Below, piece by piece: positions 26,425 to 36,051 of a stretch of 64,000 bases of DNA. Within the stretch, counting starts at the first letter, position 1. Each line of letters begins with the position of its first letter. This DNA comes from Candidatus Peregrinibacteria bacterium (lineage in GTDB: Bacteria; Patescibacteriota; Gracilibacteria; UBA1369; LOWO2-01-FULL-3). The translations under genes and the position numbers were made by a program. The notes below the pieces were generated by a model. That model worked only from the letters and a program-made list of their open reading frames with translations, searched no databases and was not told where the DNA came from. Where the stretch lies: assembly GCA_026395515.1 (NCBI GenBank), contig JAPLYN010000005.1, positions 527,210-591,209 on the forward strand, written 5' to 3'.

Positions 26425-28071
26425 ATGAAAAAAACTTTCAAAGCAGATTTAATTGCCGGAATAATTGTCGGTCTTATTGCTCTTCCACTAGCCATAGCTT
26501 TTGCCGTAGCAAGTGGGGCTCGCCCGGAACAAGGTATTTACACCTCCATCATCGCCGGACTCGTAATAGGCCTCCTTTCAGGCTCAAAATTCCAAATTTC
26601 CGGACCTACCGGAGCCTTTGTAGTCATTCTCCTCGGCATAGTAAACAAATTCGGCATGGATGGATTAATGCTCGCCGGATTTATGGCAGGTATAATTCTC
26701 TTACTTTTTGGAATTTTCAAATTTGGCTCAGCCATTAAATATATTCCCTACCCAGTAGTAATTGGCTTCACCGCCGGCATTGGTGTCACCATTTTTTCAG
26801 GAGAAATAAAAGATTTTTTCGGACTACATTTTGATAAAAGACCTGAAGGATTCATCGAAACAATAGTCATGGTAATATCAAATATTGAAAAAGGCTTCAA
26901 TACCAGCGCTGTCATGATTGGTCTCGTCACCATCATCGCCTGGATACTTTGGAAACGCTACAGCAAAACCTTCCCACCAGCCCCAATCGCCCTAGCTGCA
27001 GGCATAATTACTAGCATCATAATCGAATTATTTTTCACAAAATGGTTACCAAAACCAGTTTTAGTCGGGCTAATTCCATCAGGACTTCCGGAATTTCACA
27101 TGCTCAATTTTTCTTTAGATAGAATAAAACTCCTACTACCATCCGCATTTACAATTGCAATGCTCGGCTCCATAGAATCACTGCTATCCGCGGTAGTCGC
27201 AGATGGAATGACAGGTACTAAACACAATTCCAACAAGGAATTAATGGCTCAAGGAATTGGAAATATGATCCTTCCATTTTTTGGTGGAATACCAGCCACA
27301 GGAGCTATCGCCCGCACCGCAGCAAACATAAAATCAGGTGCACGCACACGCGCTGCCAGTGTAATTCACGCAATTACTTTGCTACTAATAATGCTCGTTT
27401 TTGGAACTTATGCTCAATACATTCCACTTTCCGCCCTAGCCGGAATTCTTATTATGGTTGCTTACAACATGGCTGAAATCCCACATTTCCTACATCTGTT
27501 AAAAGCGCCAAAACAAGATGCAGCAGTACTCGTAGCCACATTCTTGCTCACTGTATTTGTGGACCTTACTACGGCAGTAGGAATTGGAATCGTGCTTGCG
27601 GCTCTACTTTTCATTCAAAGAGTCAGCAAACTTTCCGTCACCAATATTTTAGAAGACGAAGACATTGGCACAGAGGGCTCAAAATTAATGCATGAATCCC
27701 TCAAAGAATTTCCACAAATCAGACTCTACGAATTATCCGGCTCACTATTCTTTGGAGTGGCTTCAGCGCTAGAGAATTCCATTCATCATGGTGCCGGAGA
27801 AATTCTAATTTTACGCATGAAACATGTTCATCACATGGACGCTACTGCTTTAAATACTTTAGATATTATCGTAGAAAAAGCCGTAAAAAAGAATGGTGAA
27901 GTTTACCTTTCCACAACCAGCGAAAAGATTTTGAAAAAATTAGACAAATACGGAATTATAAAAAAGATTGGTGGTCGAACTCATTGCCCTTCATCAACAA
28001 CAAAGGCGATAGAATTAGCAAAACATGATCTACATGCTACAATGGCAGCAAATCTAAAGATTCAGAAATGA
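26425..28071 (+). CDS. SulP-family anion transporter with STAS domain
   Basis: 548 aa. About 12 membrane segments start with LIAGIIVGLIALPLAIAFAVASGARPEQGIYTS, the SulP signature, and include SGPTGAFVVIL and FFGGIPATGAIARTAANIKSGARTR. A C-terminal STAS domain (about 440-540, MKHVHHMDATALNTLDIIVEKAVKKNGEVYLS) is cytoplasmic. SulP proteins move sulfate, bicarbonate or other anions. No carbonic anhydrase or sulfate genes are near to choose between them. The stop overlaps the next start by 4 bp. Confidence 0.93.
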   Translation: MKKTFKADLIAGIIVGLIALPLAIAFAVASGARPEQGIYTSIIAGLVIGLLSGSKFQISGPTGAFVVILLGIVNKFGMDGLMLAGFMAGIILLLFGIFKFGSAIKYIPYPVVIGFTAGIGVTIFSGEIKDFFGLHFDKRPEGFIETIVMVISNIEKGFNTSAVMIGLVTIIAWILWKRYSKTFPPAPIALAAGIITSIIIELFFTKWLPKPVLVGLIPSGLPEFHMLNFSLDRIKLLLPSAFTIAMLGSIESLLSAVVADGMTGTKHNSNKELMAQGIGNMILPFFGGIPATGAIARTAANIKSGARTRAASVIHAITLLLIMLVFGTYAQYIPLSALAGILIMVAYNMAEIPHFLHLLKAPKQDAAVLVATFLLTVFVDLTTAVGIGIVLAALLFIQRVSKLSVTNILEDEDIGTEGSKLMHESLKEFPQIRLYELSGSLFFGVASALENSIHHGAGEILILRMKHVHHMDATALNTLDIIVEKAVKKNGEVYLSTTSEKILKKLDKYGIIKKIGGRTHCPSSTTKAIELAKHDLHATMAANLKIQK

Positions 28072-29681
28072 AATCTTGCCATAAATGTCAAAATAAATTC
28101 ACGGTAACTTCTGAAGATAAGAAATTTCTCGAAGAAGTTAGTCCTATTTTCCATAATCAAAAATACTTAATTCCAGAGCCTACTCTCTGCCCTGACTGCC
28201 GTGCTCAACGCCGCATGTCTTGGCGTAATGAACGTTACTTCCACAAAAGAGAATGCGACCTCTGCAAAAAATCTATTTTATCAATGTACAGTTCAGAAGT
28301 TAAATTCCCAGTCTACTGTCTTGATTGTTGGTGGAGCGATAATTGGGATCCTAAAAAATATGCCCAAGATTTCGACTTTAATCGTCCATTTTTCGAACAA
28401 TTTTTCGAACTTCGCGATAAAACTCCTCATTTTTGTCTCGCAAATCTCGCTAGCACAATGGAAAATTCTGATTTCTGCAATCATGCTGGATACTTAAAAA
28501 ACTGCTATCTCCTGCTGAATTCCGATGAATCCGAACAATGCATGTATGGAAAAGGGGTGAACCGCTGCTTCAATTGTCTCGACTGTTTCAAAATCTATGA
28601 TTGCCAAGCTTGCTACGAATGTATCAATTGTAATAACTGCGCATTTTCTACCTTCCTCATTGATTCCTACACCTGTGATTCATGCCATTTTTCCGCCAAT
28701 CTTATAGGCTGCAAAAACTGTTTCGGCTGTGTAAATCTTCGCAATAAAGAATATTATTTTCTCAATAAACAATACAAGAAAGAAGAATACGAAAAAAAAG
28801 TAATCGAATTCAAAAAAAATCGCTCACTTACAGATCTCTGGAATCAATTTCAAGAATTTAGAAATAAACTTCCCTTCAAAGCGATGCAGGAAAAAAACAC
28901 TGAAAACTGCACGGGAGAATATTTAGTAAATTGCAAAAACTGTTCAGATTGTTATGACTCAGAAAATCTAGAAGAATGCCGTTATTGCAACGATTTAAAG
29001 AAGGGAGAAAAGGTTAGCTACAAGAATATGGACATCTCCTATTTTGGTATGGGCGTAGACTATTCATATGAATGTTCCGCATCGGGATACAAAGCAAATC
29101 ACACTCTTTTTTGCGAAAATGTTTGGGAATCTTATGATGTATTTTACTCACAACTTTGCACCAATAATTGTCACGATCTTTTCGGCTGCGCAGGAATGAA
29201 ACATGCAGAGCACTGCATTCTTAATAAGCAATATTCAAAAGATGAATATCAAAAATTAGCACCAAAAATAATAGAACATCTCAAAAAAGAAAATGCTTGG
29301 GGAGAATTTTTCCCATCTGAATATTCTGGCTTCAAATACAATGAAACAACAGCTTCAGAATATTTCCCAATGAATACCAAAGAAGAAAAAGATATAAACG
29401 AAACAAAAGCCGACAGCAAAAATAATATTCTGATTTGTGCAGAATCAGGGCAGCCTTTTAAACTTCAATCCTCAGAATTAAACTTCTACAATCAAATGGG
29501 TTTACCAATTCCCCTATTCCATCCAGACGTACGTCACTTCCACCGTCTTGCACTTCGCCGCCCGAGAAAACTCTTCGAGCGCACTTGCAGCAACTGCCAA
29601 AAACAAATTATAAGCAGTTTTTCACCAGAACGCCCAGAAAAGGTTTACTGCGAAAAATGTTATCTAGAAGCCGTTTATTAG
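28068..29681 (+). CDS. Large Cys-rich zinc-ribbon repeat protein, unknown function
   Basis: 537 aa, with an exceptional number of CxxC pairs. N-terminal zinc ribbons (SCHKCQNKF, CPDCRAQRRMSWRNERYFHKR, CDLCKKSILSMYS) lead into regularly spaced Cys repeats (CFNCLDCFKIYDCQACYEC, INCNNC, CDSC, GCKNCFGC), two YFLNKQYKKEEY / CILNKQYSKDEY blocks and a last ribbon (CSNCQKQIISSFSPE). I recall this architecture from many Parcubacteria/CPR genomes, always unnamed. The Cys spacing suggests several zinc sites, perhaps on a beta-solenoid. Cytoplasmic, as no signal is seen. Coupled to the SulP gene by a 4-bp overlap. Confidence 0.85.
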   Translation: MKSCHKCQNKFTVTSEDKKFLEEVSPIFHNQKYLIPEPTLCPDCRAQRRMSWRNERYFHKRECDLCKKSILSMYSSEVKFPVYCLDCWWSDNWDPKKYAQDFDFNRPFFEQFFELRDKTPHFCLANLASTMENSDFCNHAGYLKNCYLLLNSDESEQCMYGKGVNRCFNCLDCFKIYDCQACYECINCNNCAFSTFLIDSYTCDSCHFSANLIGCKNCFGCVNLRNKEYYFLNKQYKKEEYEKKVIEFKKNRSLTDLWNQFQEFRNKLPFKAMQEKNTENCTGEYLVNCKNCSDCYDSENLEECRYCNDLKKGEKVSYKNMDISYFGMGVDYSYECSASGYKANHTLFCENVWESYDVFYSQLCTNNCHDLFGCAGMKHAEHCILNKQYSKDEYQKLAPKIIEHLKKENAWGEFFPSEYSGFKYNETTASEYFPMNTKEEKDINETKADSKNNILICAESGQPFKLQSSELNFYNQMGLPIPLFHPDVRHFHRLALRRPRKLFERTCSNCQKQIISSFSPERPEKVYCEKCYLEAVY

Positions 29682-30214
29682 ACCTTCAGCTTAGCCTTGT
29701 ATTTCTCCCTTAGTTTCGTCAGCTTCGGTGAAATAACCACCTGGCAATATGGCGCATCAATATTCTTCGCGAAATAATTTTGATGATAATCTTCTGCTTC
29801 ATAAAATTCATGCAATGGTTCCACTTCAGTCACAATCATATCTTTAAATTCCCCAGAGTTTTCCAAATCACTAATGAAATTTTCCGCAGCAGCCTTTTGT
29901 TCTTCAGAAGTATACAAAATTACAGATCTATACTGAGTCCCTCTATCCGCACCCTGCTGATTCATCGTCGTAGGATTATGAGTATGGAAAAACACATCCA
30001 ATAAATCTCGATAAGGAATCACACTAGGATCAAATTCAATTCTAATAACTTCTGCATGACCGGTCTCGCCACTAGAAACACTCTCATAATCATGATCCAA
30101 ACCTTCTCCACCGGCATAACCAGGCTTCACTGAAACGACCCCATTCAACATTACAAAAATGGCTTCAGTACACCAGAAACATCCTCCACCAAAAACTGCA
30201 ATTTCTGTTTTCAT
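29678..30214 (-). CDS. msrA: Peptide methionine-(S)-S-oxide reductase
   Basis: 178 aa. The catalytic motif GGGCFWCTEAIF is at the N-terminus. GYAGGEGLDHDYESVSSGETGHAEVIRIEFDP and HNPTTMNQQGADRGTQYRSVIL complete the family pattern. It reduces S-methionine sulfoxide. It is the last of a four-gene run (phosphoketolase, NDH-2, MsrB, MsrA) and begins 3 bp after the msrB stop. Its 3' end overlaps the Cys-rich gene convergently by 4 bp. Confidence 0.96.
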   Translation of the reverse strand: MKTEIAVFGGGCFWCTEAIFVMLNGVVSVKPGYAGGEGLDHDYESVSSGETGHAEVIRIEFDPSVIPYRDLLDVFFHTHNPTTMNQQGADRGTQYRSVILYTSEEQKAAAENFISDLENSGEFKDMIVTEVEPLHEFYEAEDYHQNYFAKNIDAPYCQVVISPKLTKLREKYKAKLKV

Positions 30215-30217
30215 AAA

Positions 30218-30583
30218 TTATTTCTTAGGAACAAATTTTAAAGAAAGTGAATTAACACAATGACGAGTATTCTTAGGCGTATATCTCTCCCCCTCAAACA
30301 CATGCCCCAAATGACCACCACAATTTATGCAGGTAATTTCCGTTCTGATCCCATCTTTATCTACAGTTTTCTTCACCGCACCAGGAATTTCCTGATCAAA
30401 ACTCGGCCACCCACAACCCGAATGGAACTTACTATCTGAGGTATAAAGCGGCGCATTACAACGACGACACATATAAGTACCTTCCACGTAAAAATCCTCA
30501 TATTCACCAGTAAAAGGCCTTTCCGTGCCCTTATAAACAATCACTCTCTCCTCCTCTGGAGTAAGATCATTAAATTTTGCCAT
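30218..30583 (-). CDS. msrB: Peptide methionine-(R)-S-oxide reductase
   Basis: About 121 aa from ATG 30583 (MAKFNDLT); the track's start adds MIMIN overlapping the NDH-2 stop. Zinc-binding CxxC pairs ([25 protein letters not shown]) and the active-site Cys in [13 protein letters not shown] are present, with the substrate motif [12 protein letters not shown]. It reduces R-methionine sulfoxide and pairs functionally with MsrA next to it. Confidence 0.95.
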   Translation of the reverse strand: MAKFNDLTPEEERVIVYKGTERPFTGEYEDFYVEGTYMCRRCNAPLYTSDSKFHSGCGWPSFDQEIPGAVKKTVDKDGIRTEITCINCGGHLGHVFEGERYTPKNTRHCVNSLSLKFVPKK

Positions 30584-30584
30584 A

Positions 30585-31853
30585 TTAATCATTATCAATA
30601 AATATTTCCGTACTTCTCAACCATTTTCTCACAGCCTTCCAGAAAGGCAAAATAGACAAAGCATATTTCAAATAAACAATTCTCTTCAAAAGCCAAACCC
30701 AATTCCCACTAAAAAGTCTTTCTCCGGATTTCCACACAGCATACTTTCCACCTATAGGTATCACCATCTGCATTTTACCAGGAACAAAGGCTTTCATTTC
30801 TTTTCCCTGAGACAATCTAAATATATTTTCAGCCAGTATTTCACCCTGTTCCACAGCCACAGATCCCAGCATAGGTAAGCGCTTCCCTGGATTAACAGTA
30901 TCTTCAAAAAAAGCATTATCTCCACCGGCAAAAACATTTCTATCTTCGTAGGATTGTAAAAATGGATTTACCAAAATTGCACCACCATATTTTTTCTCAC
31001 CCAGACCCGCCGACACTACCGGATTCACCATTACTCCACCTGTCCAAACCAAAATATCATAAAATTTCTTCTTCAATTTTCCATCCTTGCCTTTCAAAAC
31101 AATTTCTTTTTTCTCAACTTTTTTAATCAAAGTCTGCAAAGATACCACCACTCCTAGCTTCTTCAATCTCGCTAACACAAGAGCTGTTCCTTCTTTATCC
31201 ATGCCCAATAATTTTTCAGTTCCTTCAATTAGTTCCACATTCACTTTTCTACAATCGTATTTATATTTCGCACATAATTTTTTCAATGATCCAATCAACT
31301 CTCCAGCCATTTCTACACCAGTTGCCCCGCCCCCGCCAATCACAATATTCACCGTTCTAGAAACTCTTTTCTTCTTTAACTCAGCAAAGAAACCATCAAG
31401 ATGACAATTGAATTTCAAAGCATCGGCCACGGTTTTCATGGTCATAGCATTCTGTCTTAAACCAGGAATACCAAAATAATTATTCTCACTACCCATAGCC
31501 ACAATCAAATAATCGTAACTCAATGCTCCACTATCTTTCAAATGCACTATTCTCTTATCACCATCAATTCCAATCACTTCATCATGAATAAAACGCCCTC
31601 TACCAAAAAGCAATTTATAAATTGGTGTAGCCACAGTCTCCTTGAGCTGAAGCATACAACTATCCGTAATCTTCTTATTAAAAGCAGTAGCGACTTCATA
31701 TAAATCAGATCGATATATATGAGTAGATTCCTTATCTACCACTACAATCTCTCTTTTTATTCCAGCATTAATACACTTTTCCGCCAAATCTTGGGCAGCA
31801 CGAATTCCCACGAATCCACCACCCAAAATTACAATTTTGGTAACTTTTACCAT
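30585..31853 (-). CDS. ndh: Type II NADH:quinone oxidoreductase (NDH-2) family flavoprotein
   Basis: 422 aa. It has an FAD-binding GxGxxG-like start ([21 protein letters not shown]), a second dinucleotide site ([22 protein letters not shown]), [13 protein letters not shown], and FAGGDNAFF near the FAD C-terminal strand. The C-terminus holds an amphipathic/hydrophobic region ([24 protein letters not shown]) suited to membrane attachment. NDH-2 enzymes pass electrons from NADH to quinone without pumping. The start overlaps the phosphoketolase stop by 7 bp. No terminal oxidase is in the window. Confidence 0.9.
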   Translation of the reverse strand: MVKVTKIVILGGGFVGIRAAQDLAEKCINAGIKREIVVVDKESTHIYRSDLYEVATAFNKKITDSCMLQLKETVATPIYKLLFGRGRFIHDEVIGIDGDKRIVHLKDSGALSYDYLIVAMGSENNYFGIPGLRQNAMTMKTVADALKFNCHLDGFFAELKKKRVSRTVNIVIGGGGATGVEMAGELIGSLKKLCAKYKYDCRKVNVELIEGTEKLLGMDKEGTALVLARLKKLGVVVSLQTLIKKVEKKEIVLKGKDGKLKKKFYDILVWTGGVMVNPVVSAGLGEKKYGGAILVNPFLQSYEDRNVFAGGDNAFFEDTVNPGKRLPMLGSVAVEQGEILAENIFRLSQGKEMKAFVPGKMQMVIPIGGKYAVWKSGERLFSGNWVWLLKRIVYLKYALSILPFWKAVRKWLRSTEIFIDND

Positions 31854-34225
31854 CTCATCTTATTTATATCATCCGGATCATTTCCAAATCTACAAATATA
31901 TTCTTGATGAACAGCAATTTTTTGTCTCAATAAATCAATCACTGCATCGCGCTTTGCAGCAACGGCATGATTATTTTTCGCACCTTCTCTAATCAAATCC
32001 ATCGCTACATGATAACAACTCACACCATTCGCCACAGCCATATCAAAAGGTGTAGTAGTAGAACCTTCTTCTTTATATCCATGAATTATAAATCTTTCAG
32101 AACTAGTATATGGCCACAAAATTTGCTCCACATCATTAGTATATCCATGATAATTGAAAACAACTTTTCTATCCTTAGTGAGATAGTAATTGAGTCCTTC
32201 CTTAGTCAGACAATTCTGCCCATGAGAACAATAATCACCCAAACCAATAGAAGTTAATTCAGAAACATTCACATAACGAATTTTCAATTCAGGTACCAAT
32301 TCTTTACAAAGCTTCACTCCAAAAAGTGCTTCTCTAGTTACATAATCTCCACAAGAAGCTAGCACTACATCAGGATTTTCCGTAGCCTCTTTTCCGCCTA
32401 CCCAATCCCATACTCCAATACCAACTTTTGCCTGCTCTCGTGCCTCTTTTAGCGTAAGCCACTGCGGTAATTCGGTCTTTCCAGCTACGATTACACAGAT
32501 TGCATTTTTACGTTTCAAAGTCTCCTCATAAGCTACCAATAAACTATTTGCATCCGAAGGGAAATAAAGCTGACTAAATTTTCCATGTTTCTGCAAAACA
32601 TTAGAAATAAAACTAGGATTTTGATGTGAATATCCATTATGATCTTGTCTCCAACCCAAACTAGTAAGCAAATAAACTGGACTCGCCACAGGTTTTCTCC
32701 AGCTTACTTTCATGCTTTGTTTTAGGAACTTCGCATACTGATCGACCATACTGGAAATAATAATTCCAAACGCTTCATAAGTTGCGAAAATTCCATGACG
32801 ACCCGTAAGAATATATCCCTGCAACCAGCCCTGAAGCGTATGTTCACTAAGCATTTCCATCACACGACCTTCAGTCGTAATATTTTCGTCAGTTTTCTTA
32901 ATTGGCCACATATAAGCGCGTTTTGTAGCCTCGAAAATCACACCCAATTTATTTGATTCGAATTCATCCGGACACATCATACGGAAATTATCTTTGTTCA
33001 CTTTGAAAATATCTCTAAGCAATTTTGAAGACTGCCCAACACTGCTCGCCATAAGCTGTCCTCTTCGTTCAATTTTCAATTCATACTTTTCTAATTTTGG
33101 AATTTTCAAAGCTTTGAAAAAATTTCCACCAACCGTATGACGATTCATTCCCATGCGATATTTAGCCTTCGGCATGAATTCAAAAAGTTCTTTTTTTGGC
33201 TTACCTTTCTTATCAACAAGCTCCTCAACCTTATAACTTTTGAGCCATCCATCAATAGCAACAAGAGCATCTTTATCAACACTTGGATGTTCAACAGGGA
33301 TGCCATGAGCACGGAAAGATCCCTCCACCAAACGATTATGATACTCATGAATTCCATGCCATCCTTTTGGTGAACGCAACAAAATTACTGGCCACTTTGG
33401 CTTATTAATAATTCCTTTCTTACGCGCCAACATCTGTACTTCACGAATTCTTTGATAAGCTTTTTCCAAAGTCTCTACCATCTTCACATCAGTTTTTTCA
33501 GCATCATTCTCAGGCTCATGAACAATCATCGGTTCATAACCATAACCAGTAAACAATGACTTCAATTCCGCATCACTCATTGTTCCATAAAGTGTCGGAT
33601 TTGATATCTTGTATCCATTTATATGCACAATCGGCAACACCGCACCCGAAGTTTTTGGATTCAAAAATTTATTACTATGCCAAGCCGTCGCTGTCGGACC
33701 AGTCTCAGATTCTCCATCACCAACTACCACCGTAGCAATCAAATCAGGATTATCCATCACCGCACCATAAGCCGTCGCGAGACTATAACCAAGTTCTCCG
33801 CCCTCAAGAATAGAACCAGGCACTCCAGGAGTCACATGACTCGGAAAATGTGTATGTGGCCAACTAAAATCATGAATCAAACGTCCAAGCCCCTTCTCAT
33901 CAACACTAAATTCCTTATAAAATTCTTGCAAAGTTCCCTCCATAAAAAGATTAGCAAGTACTGCCGGCGCACCATGACCAGGTCCCACAATAAACATCAT
34001 TTCGCACTTATGTTTCCAAATTAAATAATTCAAATTGGAATAAATAAAATTAAGTCCTGGAACTGTACCCCAGTGACCCAAAATACGTGGTTTAAAATCT
34101 TCTATCTTCAAAGGCTCGCGCAACAAATAATTACCTTTCAAATAAAGCGCAGAAGCGGCTATGTAATCAACAAAACGGCGATATTTTTTCTGCCACTGCA
34201 GAAACTTTTGATCATTCTTATTCAT
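31847..34225 (-). CDS. xfp: Phosphoketolase (xylulose-5-P / fructose-6-P)
   Basis: About 792 aa from ATG 34225 (MNKNDQKFLQWQKKYRRF). The family pattern is complete: RILGHWGTVPGLNFIYSNLN, VGPGHGAPAVLANLF, HVTPGVPGSILEGGELGYSL, VVVGDGESETGPTATAWHSN (thiamine diphosphate site) and DHNGYSHQNPSFISNVL. It splits xylulose-5-P (or fructose-6-P) with phosphate into acetyl-phosphate plus glyceraldehyde-3-P (or erythrose-4-P). The first gene of an operon with NDH-2 and Msr genes. It offers acetyl-phosphate, hence ATP, from pentoses made by the oxidative pathway at 50-53 kb. Confidence 0.96.
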   Translation of the reverse strand: MNKNDQKFLQWQKKYRRFVDYIAASALYLKGNYLLREPLKIEDFKPRILGHWGTVPGLNFIYSNLNYLIWKHKCEMMFIVGPGHGAPAVLANLFMEGTLQEFYKEFSVDEKGLGRLIHDFSWPHTHFPSHVTPGVPGSILEGGELGYSLATAYGAVMDNPDLIATVVVGDGESETGPTATAWHSNKFLNPKTSGAVLPIVHINGYKISNPTLYGTMSDAELKSLFTGYGYEPMIVHEPENDAEKTDVKMVETLEKAYQRIREVQMLARKKGIINKPKWPVILLRSPKGWHGIHEYHNRLVEGSFRAHGIPVEHPSVDKDALVAIDGWLKSYKVEELVDKKGKPKKELFEFMPKAKYRMGMNRHTVGGNFFKALKIPKLEKYELKIERRGQLMASSVGQSSKLLRDIFKVNKDNFRMMCPDEFESNKLGVIFEATKRAYMWPIKKTDENITTEGRVMEMLSEHTLQGWLQGYILTGRHGIFATYEAFGIIISSMVDQYAKFLKQSMKVSWRKPVASPVYLLTSLGWRQDHNGYSHQNPSFISNVLQKHGKFSQLYFPSDANSLLVAYEETLKRKNAICVIVAGKTELPQWLTLKEAREQAKVGIGVWDWVGGKEATENPDVVLASCGDYVTREALFGVKLCKELVPELKIRYVNVSELTSIGLGDYCSHGQNCLTKEGLNYYLTKDRKVVFNYHGYTNDVEQILWPYTSSERFIIHGYKEEGSTTTPFDMAVANGVSCYHVAMDLIREGAKNNHAVAAKRDAVIDLLRQKIAVHQEYICRFGNDPDDINKMRW

Positions 34226-34257
34226 AGGAGAAATTTGAGGAAATAACTCTACAAAAG

Positions 34258-34286
34258 AGAATAACACCTATGCGCCAGATTGTAAA
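34258..34286 (-). promoter_or_regulatory. Promoter of the phosphoketolase operon
   Basis: On the minus strand: TTTACA, 17-base spacer, TATTCT, about 33 bp before the chosen ATG. It lies upstream of the track's longer start only by overlap, which supports the shorter protein. Confidence 0.55.
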
Positions 34287-34302
34287 AATTATCGCCACAC
34301 AA

Positions 34303-34334
34303 AAATAGCCCCGCTCTTTCAAGCAGGGCTATTT
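34303..34334 (-). terminator. Intrinsic terminator of the CARDB/SLH gene
   Basis: Stem AAATAGCCC-cGC / GC-a-GGGCTATTT with an 8-base loop, followed on the minus strand by TTTTTG. It separates the SLH gene from the phosphoketolase operon. Confidence 0.88.
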
Positions 34335-34344
34335 AGAAAAAGTT

Positions 34345-35247
34345 CTAATTAAGAGCCAACATAGTATTTACAAAGCTAAAACTTGCATAAGAATATGGAA
34401 AAAACTTAGAACCTCCACCAAAATTACTAAGCAAATTTTTCTCAAAAGCTTTAGAATATATAAAACTAACTACACCATTGCTTCCACCATACCATGAGTT
34501 AGGATCAATATCCGTATATGGTGCAGTCAACCAAACTTTTGGTTGAGAAGCAGCAAGAGTCAATAATTTAGCAGCCTCAACTCTGCTAACAGGTTGCTGT
34601 GGCTTAAAAGTACCATTAGAAGTACCTGCGATCCATCCCTCAGCATAAAGTTTTTGGACAGCAATAAAATAAGGGCTAGAACTTGGTACATCACTAAAAA
34701 TTGGTGTAGTACTTGCCGTAGACTTAAAAACATATTTTTTACTCACTAAATCCTTATAAAGAGCATTTGCTGCTTCACCTCTAGTTACTGATTCGAGCAT
34801 ACTATTAGGACAAGGCGTTGAAGCCATAGTAAAAATTGACTGATTATTTTCGTTATATTCAGCAATTTTATTGTTTGGATCAAGAGTTACGCCTACACCA
34901 GGATCAAGAACCTTACCTCCAGCACAAGCAAAGCTTTGCAAAATATCAAAAGAATATGTCGTATCAGTATTTGCCGGAACTTTTTTCCATCCCATATACT
35001 TAGTATAATCTCCAGCATTCAAATCTACTTTCCACTCAGCCTCTGGACCACTATTTTTCAATGCAACACTAACACGATAATAAGGAACACCATTGTAACT
35101 AGTATCGGCAATTTTTACACTTGATACGCTAAGATCAGGCAATAATGAGATTTGACCTTTTAACCCATTACCACCCATAAATAAAGAACCTGCCAGAACA
35201 GCAGCAACAACTGCCACACCAATAAAAATTTTGCTTTTTTGTTCCAT
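34345..35247 (-). CDS. Exported protein with CARDB-like and SLH domains
   Basis: About 300 aa from ATG 35247 (MEQKSKIFIGVAVVAAVLAGSLFMGG), chosen because the promoter lies between it and the track's start. A signal anchor is followed by a CARDB-like beta domain (LPDLSVSSVKIADTSYNGVPYYRVSVALKNSGP, DPNNKIAEYNENNQS). Then come SLH repeats (VTRGEAANALYKDLV, IFSDVPSSSPYFIAVQKLYAEGWIAGTSNGTFKPQQPVSRVEAAKLL). SLH repeats normally bind pyruvylated wall polymer, so this is probably a surface-layer or surface-anchored protein. Confidence 0.85.
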   Translation of the reverse strand: MEQKSKIFIGVAVVAAVLAGSLFMGGNGLKGQISLLPDLSVSSVKIADTSYNGVPYYRVSVALKNSGPEAEWKVDLNAGDYTKYMGWKKVPANTDTTYSFDILQSFACAGGKVLDPGVGVTLDPNNKIAEYNENNQSIFTMASTPCPNSMLESVTRGEAANALYKDLVSKKYVFKSTASTTPIFSDVPSSSPYFIAVQKLYAEGWIAGTSNGTFKPQQPVSRVEAAKLLTLAASQPKVWLTAPYTDIDPNSWYGGSNGVVSFIYSKAFEKNLLSNFGGGSKFFPYSYASFSFVNTMLALN

Positions 35248-35280
35248 TTTGTTTTTGTTATTTAATAGAAACTTGAATAT

Positions 35281-35309
35281 ATTATAACACAAATAGACGC
35301 CTTAGTCAA
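35281..35309 (-). promoter_or_regulatory. Promoter of the CARDB/SLH gene
   Basis: Near-consensus on the minus strand: TTGACT, 17-base spacer, TATAAT. Predicted start of transcription is about 27 nt before ATG 35247. Confidence 0.9.
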
Positions 35310-35343
35310 AGAGCTGCTTACCCATTTTACTTAAGAAAATCTC

Positions 35344-36042
35344 CTATCTATGGGCCCAAATAAATCCCATCCTCTTATCATAGTGGTTTGACCACATCTC
35401 CACCTTAAAACCATGCTTTTGAAAAACATCCTGAAGTTTTTTAGGATTCATATCAAAAGTATAGCGATGACATTCTACATAAAAATTCTCAATCACAGCA
35501 AAAGCCTCCACACTCAAATTTTCCAAAATTTCAAATTCCGCTCCTTCACAATCCATCTTCACTAAGCTCACACTAGCTAATCTGTTTTGCTCCAAAATGC
35601 GCTCTAGAGTCACCACATTCACCAATTTCTCCTCACCGGAAAAATCCCCAGCCGCCTCAGCACTAAGCAAAGAATGATTATGCGAATCATTACTCACATA
35701 CATAGTCCTCTGCTCAATCTTCGCACCTACAGCCACATTCTTCGCCGTCACATTTTTCACATTATTATACTGTAGATTATCTTTCATCGCCGTAAAATTA
35801 TCTTCATCAGGCTCATAAGCAAATATCTGCATCTTTGGATTCAACACCGAACAATACACTGAAAACATTCCCACATGAGCCCCAATATCAATAATGGGAC
35901 TTTTAGCCTTCATTATCACCGGCTCGAGCATTTTATATTCACGCTCGGCAAAAATCTCACTAAACACTGACTCATCTGCATCAGAATTAATAGTAATTTC
36001 TACCTGTTTCTTATTGTAAACAATTTTCTTTTTATAAGGCAT
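35344..36042 (-). CDS. FkbM-family methyltransferase
   Basis: 232 aa. SAM-binding motif I PIIDIGAHVGMFSVYCSVLNP, motif II FAYEPDEDNFTAMKDNL and the FkbM signature LVKMDCEGAEFEILENL are clear. These enzymes methylate sugar hydroxyls in glycans and antibiotics. It sits 9 bp downstream of a large SLH protein gene on the same strand, so it may modify surface glycans (inference). No glycosyltransferase is nearby. Confidence 0.9.
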   Translation of the reverse strand: MPYKKKIVYNKKQVEITINSDADESVFSEIFAEREYKMLEPVIMKAKSPIIDIGAHVGMFSVYCSVLNPKMQIFAYEPDEDNFTAMKDNLQYNNVKNVTAKNVAVGAKIEQRTMYVSNDSHNHSLLSAEAAGDFSGEEKLVNVVTLERILEQNRLASVSLVKMDCEGAEFEILENLSVEAFAVIENFYVECHRYTFDMNPKKLQDVFQKHGFKVEMWSNHYDKRMGFIWAHR

Positions 36043-36051
36043 CTCTAATTT

